This document shows, in pieces, positions 33,631 through 42,757 of a DNA stretch of 64,000 bases (position 1 is its first letter; each line of letters begins with the position of its first letter). The position numbers and the translations under genes were made by a program. This DNA comes from JAMDEO01 sp963775295 (GTDB taxonomy: Bacteria; Actinomycetota; Thermoleophilia; RBG-16-64-13), in contig CAVZIK010000006.1 in assembly GCA_963775295.1 (NCBI GenBank), positions 2,170,001 through 2,234,000 of the forward strand, written 5' to 3'. The notes under the pieces were generated by a model. It ran no database searches, was not told the origin of the DNA, and saw only the letters and a list, made by a program, of their open reading frames with translations.

Positions 33631-34998
33631 ATGAGACGTGTCGAACGGCCGCTTCCTGTCCGCACTCCTAGATTCGTCGCCTCAACCTTTCGCCGGTTTG
33701 GCGAGGCGCAGGCCTCGGGCGGCATTGTTCTGCTGGCCGCGATCATTGTCGCCATGATCTGGGCAAACGTGCCCGGAGGCTCCTATGGCTCCTTCTGGGA
33801 TTCAGACCTGCTCGTATCGCTAAAGGGGATCCAAGCCGGGTTCAGCCTGCGCGAAGTGGTCGATCAGGGCCTGATGACCTTCTTCTTTCTCTTTGTCTCC
33901 CTTGAGATCAAGCGAGAGATGCTCGTCGGCGAACTTGCCTCGCTCAGACGTTCGACACTCCCGCTGCTCGCCGCGCTCGGGGGCATGGCCTTTCCCGGCT
34001 TCATCTATCTGCTGTTCAACTACGGTCAGCACACCCAGGGTTGGGCGATACCTATCGCAACCGACATCGCTTTCCTCGGCGGGATCATGTCGCTCCTTGG
34101 TCGCAGGCTGTCCGGGTCGGTCCAAGTGTTCATGCTGGCGCTCGCCATCATGGATGACATCGTTGCCATCCTCGTCATTGCGCTGTATTACAGCGGATCG
34201 ATCACCGTTTGGCCTCTTGTGGCCCTTGTCGGCGTGGCGATTCTTCTCTTTGTCGTCGGCGCCTTGGGCATTCGTCACGTGTGGGTTTATGGCACGCTCG
34301 GTTTCCTCTTCTGGCTCGCTCTGCTTGAAGCGAATATCCACGCGACGCTGGCGGGAGTAGTCCTCGCGCTCGCCATTCCGGCACGAAGTCGTGTGAGCGC
34401 GCAGCACTTCGTTCGTTCGGGGCGCGATCTGTTGGAACGGTTCGAAAGCGCGGGAGCAGCGGATGCCTGTGTACTGTGCACGGAGGAGATGGGCGATCTT
34501 GCGAGAGAACTCCGAACCTCAGCGGCGCATGTTCGGGCCCCGCTCAGCCTTCTCGAGGATGCCCTTCGAAATTGGGTGGTCTTTGTTGTAGTGCCGATAT
34601 TCGCCTTGGCAAACGGCGGGATATTGCTCAACCTTGCCCTGCTGCGGGGGCTCAAGGATCCGGTGGTGCTCGGGGTGATCCTTGGCCTCGTCTTCGGAAA
34701 GCAAGTCGGCATATTCGTGGTATCGAGGCTCTCGGTCGGCTTGCGACTTGCCAGCCTGCCAGAGGGAGTCTCTTGGCTTGGAATGTACTCCGTTGCCTGG
34801 CTTGGGGGGATCGGGTTCACGGTTGCCATATTCATCGCAGACCTGGCCTTCTCCAATGATCCTCTGTTGCCCTCCATCAAGGCCGGCATCTTGATCGCTT
34901 CACTCGTGTCGGGACTTGGAGGTTGGTTGCTTATTCGCCTTGTCTACCAGGGCTGCCGTATACAAGAGGGGGAGACAGTGGCGGACTCCCGTCCGTAA
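33631..34998 (+). CDS. nhaA: Na+/H+ antiporter NhaA, 455 aa
   Basis: Typical NhaA sequence: GGIVLLAAIIVAMIWANVPG (first helix), LMTFFFLFVSLEIKREMLVG, then PIATDIAFLGGIMSLLGRRL and ALAIMDDIVAILVIALYY, whose double Asp is the ion-binding site. GGIGFTVAIFIADLAF is near the C-terminus. A soluble insert at about 255-300 (SGRDLLERFESAGAADACVL) between helices is longer than in E. coli NhaA but common in actinobacterial members. The protein exchanges external protons for internal Na+ and supports pH and salt homeostasis. ATG 33631; the ribosome binding site is weak. Stands alone. Confidence 0.93.
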   Translation: MRRVERPLPVRTPRFVASTFRRFGEAQASGGIVLLAAIIVAMIWANVPGGSYGSFWDSDLLVSLKGIQAGFSLREVVDQGLMTFFFLFVSLEIKREMLVGELASLRRSTLPLLAALGGMAFPGFIYLLFNYGQHTQGWAIPIATDIAFLGGIMSLLGRRLSGSVQVFMLALAIMDDIVAILVIALYYSGSITVWPLVALVGVAILLFVVGALGIRHVWVYGTLGFLFWLALLEANIHATLAGVVLALAIPARSRVSAQHFVRSGRDLLERFESAGAADACVLCTEEMGDLARELRTSAAHVRAPLSLLEDALRNWVVFVVVPIFALANGGILLNLALLRGLKDPVVLGVILGLVFGKQVGIFVVSRLSVGLRLASLPEGVSWLGMYSVAWLGGIGFTVAIFIADLAFSNDPLLPSIKAGILIASLVSGLGGWLLIRLVYQGCRIQEGETVADSRP

Positions 34999-35168
34999 CG
35001 CCCTTCGGCACGAGGGGCGAAGCAGTCCGGCCGGAGCCGCCATCATCAAGGAGCTGTGTTCCTGCCTCGCTCTGAGATTTGCTCACAACAGGACGGGTTG
35101 ATGCCGATAAGGGAGTAGCAAGGGCTCAACTCGGGCGATGTGCGCTTCGGCGGCTTGCGGGAGATGGG

Positions 35169-37970
35169 ATGGCGATCGGCATTTGGAAGCGGGGACATCA
35201 GGCGGATGGCGAGAGCGCCGCTCTTGAAGGCCTTGGCCGGAGACGGACACACGAGGCTCTGACCGAAAGCGAAGAGTGCTTTAAGGTCCTTGTGGAGAAC
35301 TCGTCGGATCTCGTTGCCATGGTGGACGGCGCTGGGGCGTTCGAGTTCCTGAGCCCATCTTCGGAGGCCATCCTGGGGTACCGTCCCGAGGAGCTCGTAG
35401 GTCAGGACGGCTTTGCACTGGTTCATCCTGACGATGTGGAGTTGGCCCACCGCACGTTCGGCCAATCAGCGCGAAGGGAGCGAGAAGGATCCCAATCCGC
35501 GGAGTTGCGTTTTCGGCACAAGGACGGTTCCTGGCGAATTCTCGACGTCAAGGCGCGAGAGGTCCAAAACGAGGCGGGGGCGGTCTGGTACATTCTCAAC
35601 TCTCGCGACGTCACCGAACGTAAGAAGGTGGAGGGGGGACTACGCGAAAGCGAGGAGCGGTTTAGGGGGATCTTCGAGCAAGGATCCGTGGGGGTGGCGC
35701 TCGTCGACCTCGAGCAGCATTTTCTTCGGGCAAACGGCGCTTTCTGCGACATGCTCGGTTACCAGGAGAATGAAATCCTTGGAAGAAACATCCTCGAAGT
35801 CACCGCCGCCGAGGATAGGGAAGTCACTGTCGAGGATTCCCGCGCACTTTTGGCCGGCGATTTGTCGGTTCTCAAGTTGGAGAAACGCTATGTTCGGAAG
35901 GACGGGGAGATCGTCTGGGCCCGTGTGTCTGCTTCGCGTGTGATGGACAAGGCCGGCACGCCCTTAGGAAGCGTGGTAACCGTGCAAGACGTCACCGAGT
36001 ACAAGAAGGTCGAGGAGTCCCTGAGGCTCGCGCAGTTTTCGGTCGATCACGCCGGACTTTCCATGTTCTGGGCCGACTCCGAGGGCCGGTACGTGGGCGT
36101 AAACGACTGCGCCTGCAAGCGCCTGGGCTACTCGCGGGAAGAGTTTCTAACGATGCGCATCTCCGACCTGGATCCAACAGCTCCCTCGCCATGGAAGGAC
36201 CATTGGCAGGAACTGAAGCAGAAGGGCTTTCTCAGCTTCGAATCGATCCACGAGACCAAGACCGGCGAGCTATTTCCCATCCAGGCAACGGCCAATTACG
36301 TCCAATTCGGGGGCAAGGAGTACAACTTCGGTCTCGTTGAGGACATCAGCGAGCGCAAAAGAGCCGAAGAGGCGCTTCGACTCACCCAACTGACGATGGA
36401 TCGCACGGGAGATCTCATCCAATGGGTGGCTGCCGATGGACGGGTGGTGCAAGCAAACGAATCGTCCTGTCGGCGTCACGGCTACTCGCGCGAGGAAATG
36501 CTCAAGAAGACCATCTTCGACCTCGATTCGACAACGACCCCGGAAATGTGGCTGGAGCAGTTTGTGACGCTTAAGAAACAAGGTTTCTCGATCTTCGAAT
36601 CTATGCACCGGACGAAAGACGGCGAACTCTTTCCGGTGGAGGTGAGCGTCAACTTCGTCGAATCAGACGGCAAAGAACTCGTTTTTGGATTCGCTCGCGA
36701 TATCAGCGAGCGCAAGCAAGCTGAACGGGAACTCAAGGAGAGCGAGGAGCAACTCCGTCAGGCCCAGAAGATGGAAGCCATCGGTCAGCTGGCGGGAGGA
36801 ATCGCTCACGACTTCAACAACCTGCTCACGGTCATCATGGGCAATAGCTCCCTGATCTTGGGCGCGATGGAGAAAGAGGATCCTAACCGGGAGCTAGTCT
36901 CAGATATCGCGGAGGTGGGCGAGCGGGCCGCAGGGTTGACTCGCCAGATTCTTGCCTTTTCCCGGCGTCAGATCCTGAGGCCGCAGATCATCCATCTCAA
37001 CGACATAGCTCTGGGCATGGAGCCCTTGCTCCGGCGCACCCTGAGAGAAGATGTCGAGCTTCGTCTCTTGCTCGCGCCTGATTTGATGGAGACCGAGGTG
37101 GACCCACACCAAATGGAGCAGGTGCTCATGAATCTGGCGGTCAACGCCCGGGACTCGATGCCCGAAGGCGGCCATCTCACGGTGGAGACAATGAATGTCG
37201 AACTCGATCGCAACTACTCCCGGAAACATAGCGAGGTGGCACCGGGGCGCTATGTGACGCTGGCGGTTTCCGACACCGGTTACGGCATGGATGAGCGGAC
37301 CAAATCGCGAATCTTCGATCCTTTCTTCACCACCAAGGAGGTTGGCAAGGGCACGGGGCTGGGGCTTTCAACCGTCTTTGGCATCGTAAAGCAGAGCGGC
37401 GGGAGCATCTCGGTGTACAGCGAGCCCGGGAAAGGGAGTACGTTTAAGGTGTACTTGCCGATCAGCCAGGCGGGCTCGGCTTCCCAGAAGGAATCTTCAG
37501 AGGAGATGCCCGTCGAGGGCGGACGGGAGACCGTGCTTGTCGTCGAGGACGAGGACTCGGTGCGAAAGCTCGTCGCGGCGATTCTCTCCCGGGCTGGCTA
37601 TGAGGTACTCGAGGCCAGCTCCATGCGAGGGGTGGGTGTTGCCCTGCAACGGGGGCTGCATTCTCCTGACCTCCTGCTCACCGATGTGGTTCTGCCCGGC
37701 GGCCGCACGGGAAGAGCGGTTGCCGAGATGCTGTGCAAACGCTTCGAAAATCTGAGGGTCCTCTTTATGTCTGGTTACACGCGGGGGTCAGTCGTTCACA
37801 ATGGGCGGCTGGATGAAGGCATTGAGTTTCTCGAGAAGCCCTTCACGCCGGAGACCCTGCTCCAGAAAGTGAGGGCGGTTCTCGACGGCAGTGAGCCGGA
37901 GGCCGCCCTGCCTCGGGATCGCTCGCGAAACAGCAAGAGGTCTGAGGAAGTCTCACCAAGGGTACGATAG
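35169..37970 (+). CDS. Hybrid sensor histidine kinase with four PAS domains, 933 aa
   Basis: Soluble kinase with no membrane segment. Four PAS/PAC modules fill residues about 40-535 (FKVLVENSSDLVAMVDGAGA; FRGIFEQGSVGVALVDLEQH; LAQFSVDHAGLSMFWADSEG; LTQLTMDRTGDLIQWVAADG). The last two are close in sequence (YSREEFLTMRISDLDPTAPS versus YSREEMLKKTIFDLDSTTTP) and look like a tandem duplication. Then come HisKA with His547 in AGGIAHDFNNLLTVI, an HATPase domain (DTGYGMDERTKSRIFDPFFT and GTGLGLSTVFGIVKQSGG), and a C-terminal receiver (VLVVEDEDSVRKLV) with phospho-acceptor Asp839 in LLTDVVLPGG. ATG 35169 after GGGAGATGG is preferred to the TTG at 35079. The signal is cytosolic and unknown. Confidence 0.92.
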   Translation: MAIGIWKRGHQADGESAALEGLGRRRTHEALTESEECFKVLVENSSDLVAMVDGAGAFEFLSPSSEAILGYRPEELVGQDGFALVHPDDVELAHRTFGQSARREREGSQSAELRFRHKDGSWRILDVKAREVQNEAGAVWYILNSRDVTERKKVEGGLRESEERFRGIFEQGSVGVALVDLEQHFLRANGAFCDMLGYQENEILGRNILEVTAAEDREVTVEDSRALLAGDLSVLKLEKRYVRKDGEIVWARVSASRVMDKAGTPLGSVVTVQDVTEYKKVEESLRLAQFSVDHAGLSMFWADSEGRYVGVNDCACKRLGYSREEFLTMRISDLDPTAPSPWKDHWQELKQKGFLSFESIHETKTGELFPIQATANYVQFGGKEYNFGLVEDISERKRAEEALRLTQLTMDRTGDLIQWVAADGRVVQANESSCRRHGYSREEMLKKTIFDLDSTTTPEMWLEQFVTLKKQGFSIFESMHRTKDGELFPVEVSVNFVESDGKELVFGFARDISERKQAERELKESEEQLRQAQKMEAIGQLAGGIAHDFNNLLTVIMGNSSLILGAMEKEDPNRELVSDIAEVGERAAGLTRQILAFSRRQILRPQIIHLNDIALGMEPLLRRTLREDVELRLLLAPDLMETEVDPHQMEQVLMNLAVNARDSMPEGGHLTVETMNVELDRNYSRKHSEVAPGRYVTLAVSDTGYGMDERTKSRIFDPFFTTKEVGKGTGLGLSTVFGIVKQSGGSISVYSEPGKGSTFKVYLPISQAGSASQKESSEEMPVEGGRETVLVVEDEDSVRKLVAAILSRAGYEVLEASSMRGVGVALQRGLHSPDLLLTDVVLPGGRTGRAVAEMLCKRFENLRVLFMSGYTRGSVVHNGRLDEGIEFLEKPFTPETLLQKVRAVLDGSEPEAALPRDRSRNSKRSEEVSPRVR

Positions 37971-38005
37971 CCCCCAGAATTCTTCCTATCGTTTGGGGGA
38001 CCAAG

Positions 38006-38575
38006 ATGGCCCATCTTGTTGGTGAACCAACAGTCGAGCGCCTCGGGGATGTCACGGAAACAGGAAGCGCAAGCTGGGGTGGAGCGCAGATCACCTTTCG
38101 TGTGATGCCGGCTCCGGGCGAAGAATGGAGACTCGACCTTATTGCCGCTTGTCTTCTTGACGGTCGGGCGGTGCCGATACCCGAGGCTGTGGCTCAATCA
38201 CGCGAATGGGACGCGAACCCTGAGAGCAGCTTCTCCTGCTACGCTCCTGAAGGCAATCTGAGAGACGGCACGCGCGTGACCCTTCTTGTTCGGCCTCGAG
38301 CCAAGGAGACCGCCCTTACCGGGGGCCCATTGTGGAGGGGAGAGTTTCGTGCCCACTTCGAAGACGGACAGTATAGCTTGGAGGAGATAGTTTCCCTCTC
38401 CGACGCCACCTCGGATCAATTGCAGACGCTACCCGGCATCGGCCCAAAGATTGCCCAAGTGATAATCGCCTACCGGCAGGCGCACGGCCCCTTCACGTCG
38501 GTGGGGCAACTGGAGGAAGTTCCTATGATTGGCGCGAACAAGGTCCAGCGTCTGGAAGGCTTGGTGAGGGAGTAG
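38006..38575 (+). CDS. ComEA-like helix-hairpin-helix protein, 189 aa
   Basis: The N-terminal 115 residues are an unrecognised beta-rich domain (ASWGGAQITFRVMPAPGEEW). The C-terminal 60 residues are a ComEA-type (HhH)2: LQTLPGIGPKIAQVIIAYRQ then AHGPFTSVGQLEEVPMIGAN ending KVQRLEGLV. Unlike ComEA there is no N-terminal membrane anchor, so it is probably a cytosolic DNA-binding protein rather than a competence receptor. ATG 38006; a weak CCCCCA/TGGGGG hairpin lies just before it. No competence genes nearby. Confidence 0.75.
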   Translation: MAHLVGEPTVERLGDVTETGSASWGGAQITFRVMPAPGEEWRLDLIAACLLDGRAVPIPEAVAQSREWDANPESSFSCYAPEGNLRDGTRVTLLVRPRAKETALTGGPLWRGEFRAHFEDGQYSLEEIVSLSDATSDQLQTLPGIGPKIAQVIIAYRQAHGPFTSVGQLEEVPMIGANKVQRLEGLVRE

Positions 38576-38664
38576 AGCGCGGGGCGCTTCAATTCTCTTC
38601 CGCGCGGCCGCGCCGCTGGGTTCTGCTACCATAGCGCCACGAATCACTTTCAGGGGGATGTAGC

Positions 38665-39480
38665 ATGCGGCTGCGAGAAATGTGTGGATGGTTCGCGCTC
38701 GTGGCAGCCGTTCTCAGTGTCGGGGCTTGCCTCGCGCTGTGTGTGGCTGGCTGCGGTGACGGCCAGCGGGCAGACACAAAGCCGGGAGGTTCAGAGGATC
38801 ATTACGCCACCGCCCAACCGCCGTTGCCCTCCGTGGATCTCGCCGCACCGATCGATTTTCAGACTGCCTCTTTCGCATTCGGGTGATTCTGGGGTGCAGA
38901 GGCGCAGTTTGGCAGCGTCTCAGGGGTTATCCGTACGAGGGTAGGATACGAAGGGGGCACGACCGAGAATCCCACCTACTACAATCTCGGTGGCCACTCC
39001 GAGACGGTGCAGTTGGACTTCGACCCCACAAAGGTGACCTACGAGGCGCTCGTGGAGAAGTTCTTCGCCTTCCACCACGCCGCTCTTGCCCCGTCGAGCG
39101 GCCAATACATGTCGGCAATATTTGTGAGCGATGACGATCAAGAGCGGATCGCCCGATCCGTCATGCGACAGATGCAAGAAAACTCGAGCGGAACAATACA
39201 GACTCGCATAATCCGGGGTGCCACGTTCCACCTCGCCGAAGACTACCACCAGAAATATGCGCTGCAGGGAGACGGCCTTCTCATTTCAGAGTATCGGGCC
39301 ATTTATCCGGATATCTGGGACCTCGTGAATTCGACGGCCGCCACGCGCGTCAACGCTTATCTATACGGATTTGGTACCCCCGAACGGCTGCGTGCCGAAC
39401 TCGAGAGCCTGGGCCTGTCGGCGACGGCAAGAGATCACCTGCTGTCCGCAATGCCGGCGGGGACCTGCCCGGTGGAGTGA
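38665..39480 (+). CDS. msrA: Methionine sulfoxide reductase A, selenoprotein and lipoprotein, 271 aa with Sec74
   Basis: Read through TGA at 38884-38886 as selenocysteine. The catalytic motif GCFWG of MsrA appears as G-U-FWGAEAQFG, and the frame is open and MsrA-like on both sides. Upstream: a lipoprotein signal (hydrophobic core, lipobox VAGC near residue 30) and a polar linker. Downstream: GYEGGTTENPTYYNL, GGHSETVQLDFD, SAIFVSDDDQ and LAEDYHQKYAL are standard MsrA blocks. A Cys near the C-terminus (AGTCPVE) is a candidate resolving residue. It reduces methionine-S-sulfoxide, here probably on exported proteins. A stem-loop 12 nt after the UGA fits a SECIS. The ATG at 38665 follows AGGGGGA. 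Confidence 0.9.
38899..38921 (+). promoter_or_regulatory. SECIS-like stem-loop of the lipoprotein msrA
   Basis: GAGGCG and CGTCTC pair (6 bp, one G-U) around the 11-nt loop CAGTTTGGCAG, starting 12 nt after the UGA. Bacterial SECIS elements sit at about this distance inside the coding region, with a GU in the loop. Confidence 0.6.
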
Positions 39481-39551
39481 TTCTGCACTTCAACCGCTCC
39501 GGCCGGACACAAACGCACGTTATTGCCACCGACGATCATGGAGGCTGGAAG

Positions 39552-40427
39552 ATGGGAGTGAGACTGCTTGGAGTACATCTGGTAGCCGCCAAGAGGGGCA
39601 GCGCCGAAGCGACGCAATTTCAACGGGTGGCCGACCTAGAGCGGAACCGCATGAAACAGGTCGCCGATCCCGATACCGAGATCGTTATGCGGTTCCCCAC
39701 TTGGGGCACCCGCGGCGTAGATCCTTTCTACTGCTCTCTTACCAATTGCTTGAGCCAAGGAATGGTCTACCCCCAGGTCGTCAACGCCGAGAAGGAAGGC
39801 TTCGACGCAGTCGTTCTGGTCTGTTGCACAGACCCTTTGTTGTCGCAAGTGAGGACCGCGATCGACATACCGGTCATCGGTCTTGCGGAAGCGTCCCTGC
39901 ATGTGGCGAATATGATGGCCGCCAAATTCGGGTTTATCAGCTTTACCAAGCAGACCGCGTTCGATACCGAATATATGATCGACAAGTACGGGCTCAGGCA
40001 AAAATGCGTTGGCGTCGTGACCATGCCCGAGTTGGAAACTGGCTGGCTAACCGAGACCCTCTCGAAACCTCCGGCAACCGTCGAGAAGACAATCGCTCAT
40101 TTGACCGTACCCGCAAGGGAACTCATCGGCAGAGGGGCTGAAGCCATCGTCGTGGGGTGCGGGTTAAACAACGCGTGGCTGTCAAGCCTGGTGACTCTCA
40201 ACATCCTTTCGGAGACATACCCGAATGGCTTCTGGGAAATAGACGGCGTTCCGATCGTCGATGCTTTTGGGGCCGCGACGAAGATTGCCGAGCTCTTCGC
40301 TCGGTGGAAACAGCAGGGACGTCCGTTTGTCAGCAGAACCGGCTTATACGCCAAGGTGAGCGAGGCTGCGCTGGATCTCGGCCGAGACACTCTGGGTGCC
40401 TTTGGCTCCGACTACTGGGATTGCTGA
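39552..40427 (+). CDS. Asp/Glu/hydantoin racemase family protein, 291 aa
   Basis: Two-lobed racemase fold with one catalytic Cys per lobe: FDAVVLVCCTDPLLSQVRTA in the first and GAEAIVVGCGLNNAWLSSL in the second. PVIGLAEASLHVANMMAAKF and a C-terminal GVPIVDAFGAATKIAELFAR are typical of the hydantoin racemase/HyuE-like branch. ATG 39552 follows GGAGGCTGGAAG, 71 bp after msrA in the same direction, so co-transcription is possible. The substrate is unknown; no hydantoinase or carbamoylase gene is near. Confidence 0.82.
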   Translation: MGVRLLGVHLVAAKRGSAEATQFQRVADLERNRMKQVADPDTEIVMRFPTWGTRGVDPFYCSLTNCLSQGMVYPQVVNAEKEGFDAVVLVCCTDPLLSQVRTAIDIPVIGLAEASLHVANMMAAKFGFISFTKQTAFDTEYMIDKYGLRQKCVGVVTMPELETGWLTETLSKPPATVEKTIAHLTVPARELIGRGAEAIVVGCGLNNAWLSSLVTLNILSETYPNGFWEIDGVPIVDAFGAATKIAELFARWKQQGRPFVSRTGLYAKVSEAALDLGRDTLGAFGSDYWDC

Positions 40428-40562
40428 TACCGGCCGGGTGGACTTGGATCGCTGCGTCTTCTCGTCTCTAAGGCGGTAAAGTGGAGCACTGGAAATTGAC
40501 CGATTACCACCGGATCCCTGCCAGGGTAGGGACACCATTTGGATGAATAGTTGGGAGCCGAG

Positions 40563-40970
40563 ATGAAGATTGTTGTTGGTTTCAGGGGGACGGAAGAGGG
40601 AAAGGCAGCGCTGGAGTGGGCCATCCAGCAAGCCAGCGGGTGTGACGCCGAGATATTGGTCGTGCACTCGCTGCGGGGCGGCAGCGGCCCCGCAGCGGAG
40701 ACCGACCAGGTGTGGGCCGCTCGCGAGGAGTTGGAGGAGGCCGAGCGTCGGCTGACCGAAGCCGGCGTTTCTTACACCATCCGCAAGTACATGCGCGGGA
40801 AGTCCCCAGCCGAGGATCTCAACGACGCCGTGGCTAAAGAGGCGGCCGATATGATAGTGATCGGCATACGTCGCCGGTCGCGTGCGGGCAAGCTGTTGCT
40901 CGGCAGCGACGCCCAAGAGATTCTTCTTGAGGCAAACTGCCCCGTGGTCGCGGTGAAAGCGAAGGACTGA
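40563..40970 (+). CDS. Universal stress protein (UspA family), 135 aa
   Basis: Short Usp domain: MKIVVGFRGTEEGKAALEWA at the start, then DMIVIGIRRRSRAGKLLLGS and ILLEANCPVVAVKAKD at the end. The ATP-binding G-x2-G motif is modified (IGIRRRSRAGKLLLGSDAQ), so nucleotide binding may differ from the paralogue at 22416. ATG 40563 has a GGGAG site. It lies between the racemase and the MFS exporter. Confidence 0.9.
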   Translation: MKIVVGFRGTEEGKAALEWAIQQASGCDAEILVVHSLRGGSGPAAETDQVWAAREELEEAERRLTEAGVSYTIRKYMRGKSPAEDLNDAVAKEAADMIVIGIRRRSRAGKLLLGSDAQEILLEANCPVVAVKAKD

Positions 40971-41089
40971 GAGGGCACTTGCTTTCCGCCTATGGGTGTG
41001 GATGAAGACTCTCTTACGAGGATCAGAGATTCGGATTTCATTCCGCGAGTGCTGAAGCTGCTTCGGTAGCTGAGTGAAAGATCTGGCCT

Positions 41090-42640
41090 GTGCCGACAGA
41101 GCGCGAAACTGAATTACAGCGGCGCCGTTGGAGGGTTCTCAGCCTCACCTCCATCGGCACGTTCATGGGTCCACTCGACGCCACTATCGTGGCTGTGGCA
41201 CTTCCGGCCCTTGGCCCGTCCTTGCACCTGAGCTACTCCGAAGCGCTTTGGGTACAGGCTGCCTACCTTCTCGTGCTCAGTGTGTTCCTCATACCAGTGG
41301 GGCGCCTCGCCGATACCCATGGGCACATGCGCTTCTACCTCACGGGCACCGCTGTCTTCGGTCTCTTCTCCATCGCATGCGCCCTGTCGTTCAACGGCAC
41401 GTTCCTGATCGCCGCTCGTAGTTTCCAAGGCATAGGGGCGGCTTTCATGGCGGCCACGTCGTCGGCCCTCGTGACCTCCGTCTTTCCGCCTGAGGAAAGG
41501 GGACGAGCACTTGGCTTGAACGTGATGGCGGGTTATCTGGGATTGACGGCGGGGCCGCCGCTGGGCGGACTCATCGTCACTCACTTCGGTTGGCGTTGGA
41601 TCTTTCTGATCAACGTGCCGATCGCCATCGCAACTCTTGCCAACGGCTGGTTCTTGCTCGGCGCCGAGCGTCGTGACCGAGCCGTGGCTCTCGAACGGCT
41701 CGTCGAGGGACAGCGCTTGAAAGGCGAACGAGCGCCAACGGGGGGGAGAGCACTCGATTGGCCCGGCGGCATTCTTCTCGCGTTCATGCTTGCTTCTCTG
41801 CTGGTGCCCTTGACGCTGGTGCCTTTCTGGGGCTGGGATAACCCTCGCACCATCGGTTTGTTGGCGGCTTTCGTGGTCCTGCTGGTGGCTTTCGGATTTG
41901 TAGAGGGCAGAGTGCGCGACCCGGTACTCGACCTCGGTATGGTGCGAGGGAATCGCGTTTTCGCGGCGGGAAACTTGGCTGCTCTCCTAAATTACGCGGC
42001 GGTGTATGGATTGACCGTCTTTACAGCCGTGTACCTGGAGGTGGTGGAGGGATACTCTGCCCAGCGGGCCGGTTTGATCCTGCTCATTCAGCCAATCCTC
42101 ATGGCTGCGCTGTCGCCTTTGTTCGGCCGGCTTTCCGACCGGATGGGCTCGCGCGTGCTGGCGACGGGCGGCATGCTCCTGGGGGCGGTGGGGATAGCCC
42201 AGCTCGGCATTCTACCTTCCGCGGCGCATCCGTCGCGTATCCTTCTGGCTCTGGGCACAGTCGGCGTCGGCATGGCAGCCTTCAGTTCACCCAATACGTC
42301 GGCGGTCATGGGCTCCGTCAAGCGATCCCAACTCAGTTTGGCGGCGGGATTCCTCGGAACGATGCGCTCGGCCGGACAAGGTATCTCCGTCGCCCTGCTT
42401 GGAGCGATCGCCGCGTCCGGGTTGGGGCCAACCGGGGGGCGAGTTCTGTTTCTCGGGGAAAAAGCCAGCGAGGCGGCGGCGGCATCATTCTCGGGCGGCT
42501 ACCGAACGGCCATGTTTGTGGCGGTGGGGCTGGCTGTGGCGGGGGCGATTGTATCTCTGATCCGCGGCCGGCCCGACGGGCAGCTGGGCAAGCGGGCGGG
42601 GGATGACGTTCCGCTCATAGCGGTTGGCGCCTCGGAATGA
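41090..42640 (+). CDS. MFS transporter, DHA2 (14-TM) drug exporter family, 516 aa
   Basis: EmrB/QacA-type exporter with about fourteen membrane segments. Family motifs: FMGPLDATIVAVALPALGPS in helix 1 (motif D1 with Asp), LIPVGRLADTHGHMRFYLTG (motif A), RSFQGIGAAFMAATSSALV (motif B/C region), and GYLGLTAGPPLGGLIVTHFG (motif C, antiporter signature). GTG start at 41090. The protein likely expels hydrophobic compounds using the proton gradient; no regulator is adjacent. Confidence 0.9.
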   Translation: MPTERETELQRRRWRVLSLTSIGTFMGPLDATIVAVALPALGPSLHLSYSEALWVQAAYLLVLSVFLIPVGRLADTHGHMRFYLTGTAVFGLFSIACALSFNGTFLIAARSFQGIGAAFMAATSSALVTSVFPPEERGRALGLNVMAGYLGLTAGPPLGGLIVTHFGWRWIFLINVPIAIATLANGWFLLGAERRDRAVALERLVEGQRLKGERAPTGGRALDWPGGILLAFMLASLLVPLTLVPFWGWDNPRTIGLLAAFVVLLVAFGFVEGRVRDPVLDLGMVRGNRVFAAGNLAALLNYAAVYGLTVFTAVYLEVVEGYSAQRAGLILLIQPILMAALSPLFGRLSDRMGSRVLATGGMLLGAVGIAQLGILPSAAHPSRILLALGTVGVGMAAFSSPNTSAVMGSVKRSQLSLAAGFLGTMRSAGQGISVALLGAIAASGLGPTGGRVLFLGEKASEAAAASFSGGYRTAMFVAVGLAVAGAIVSLIRGRPDGQLGKRAGDDVPLIAVGASE

Positions 42641-42757
42641 AGTCTGCAGAGGAGTCGCTTCGTCTGGCGGTTGAAACGGCTGTATTCTCGCACGTAGGCT
42701 TAGCCAGAGGCCGATTCTTTCGACCGCCCGACTGCGAAGACAGGGGGATCTGGATCA

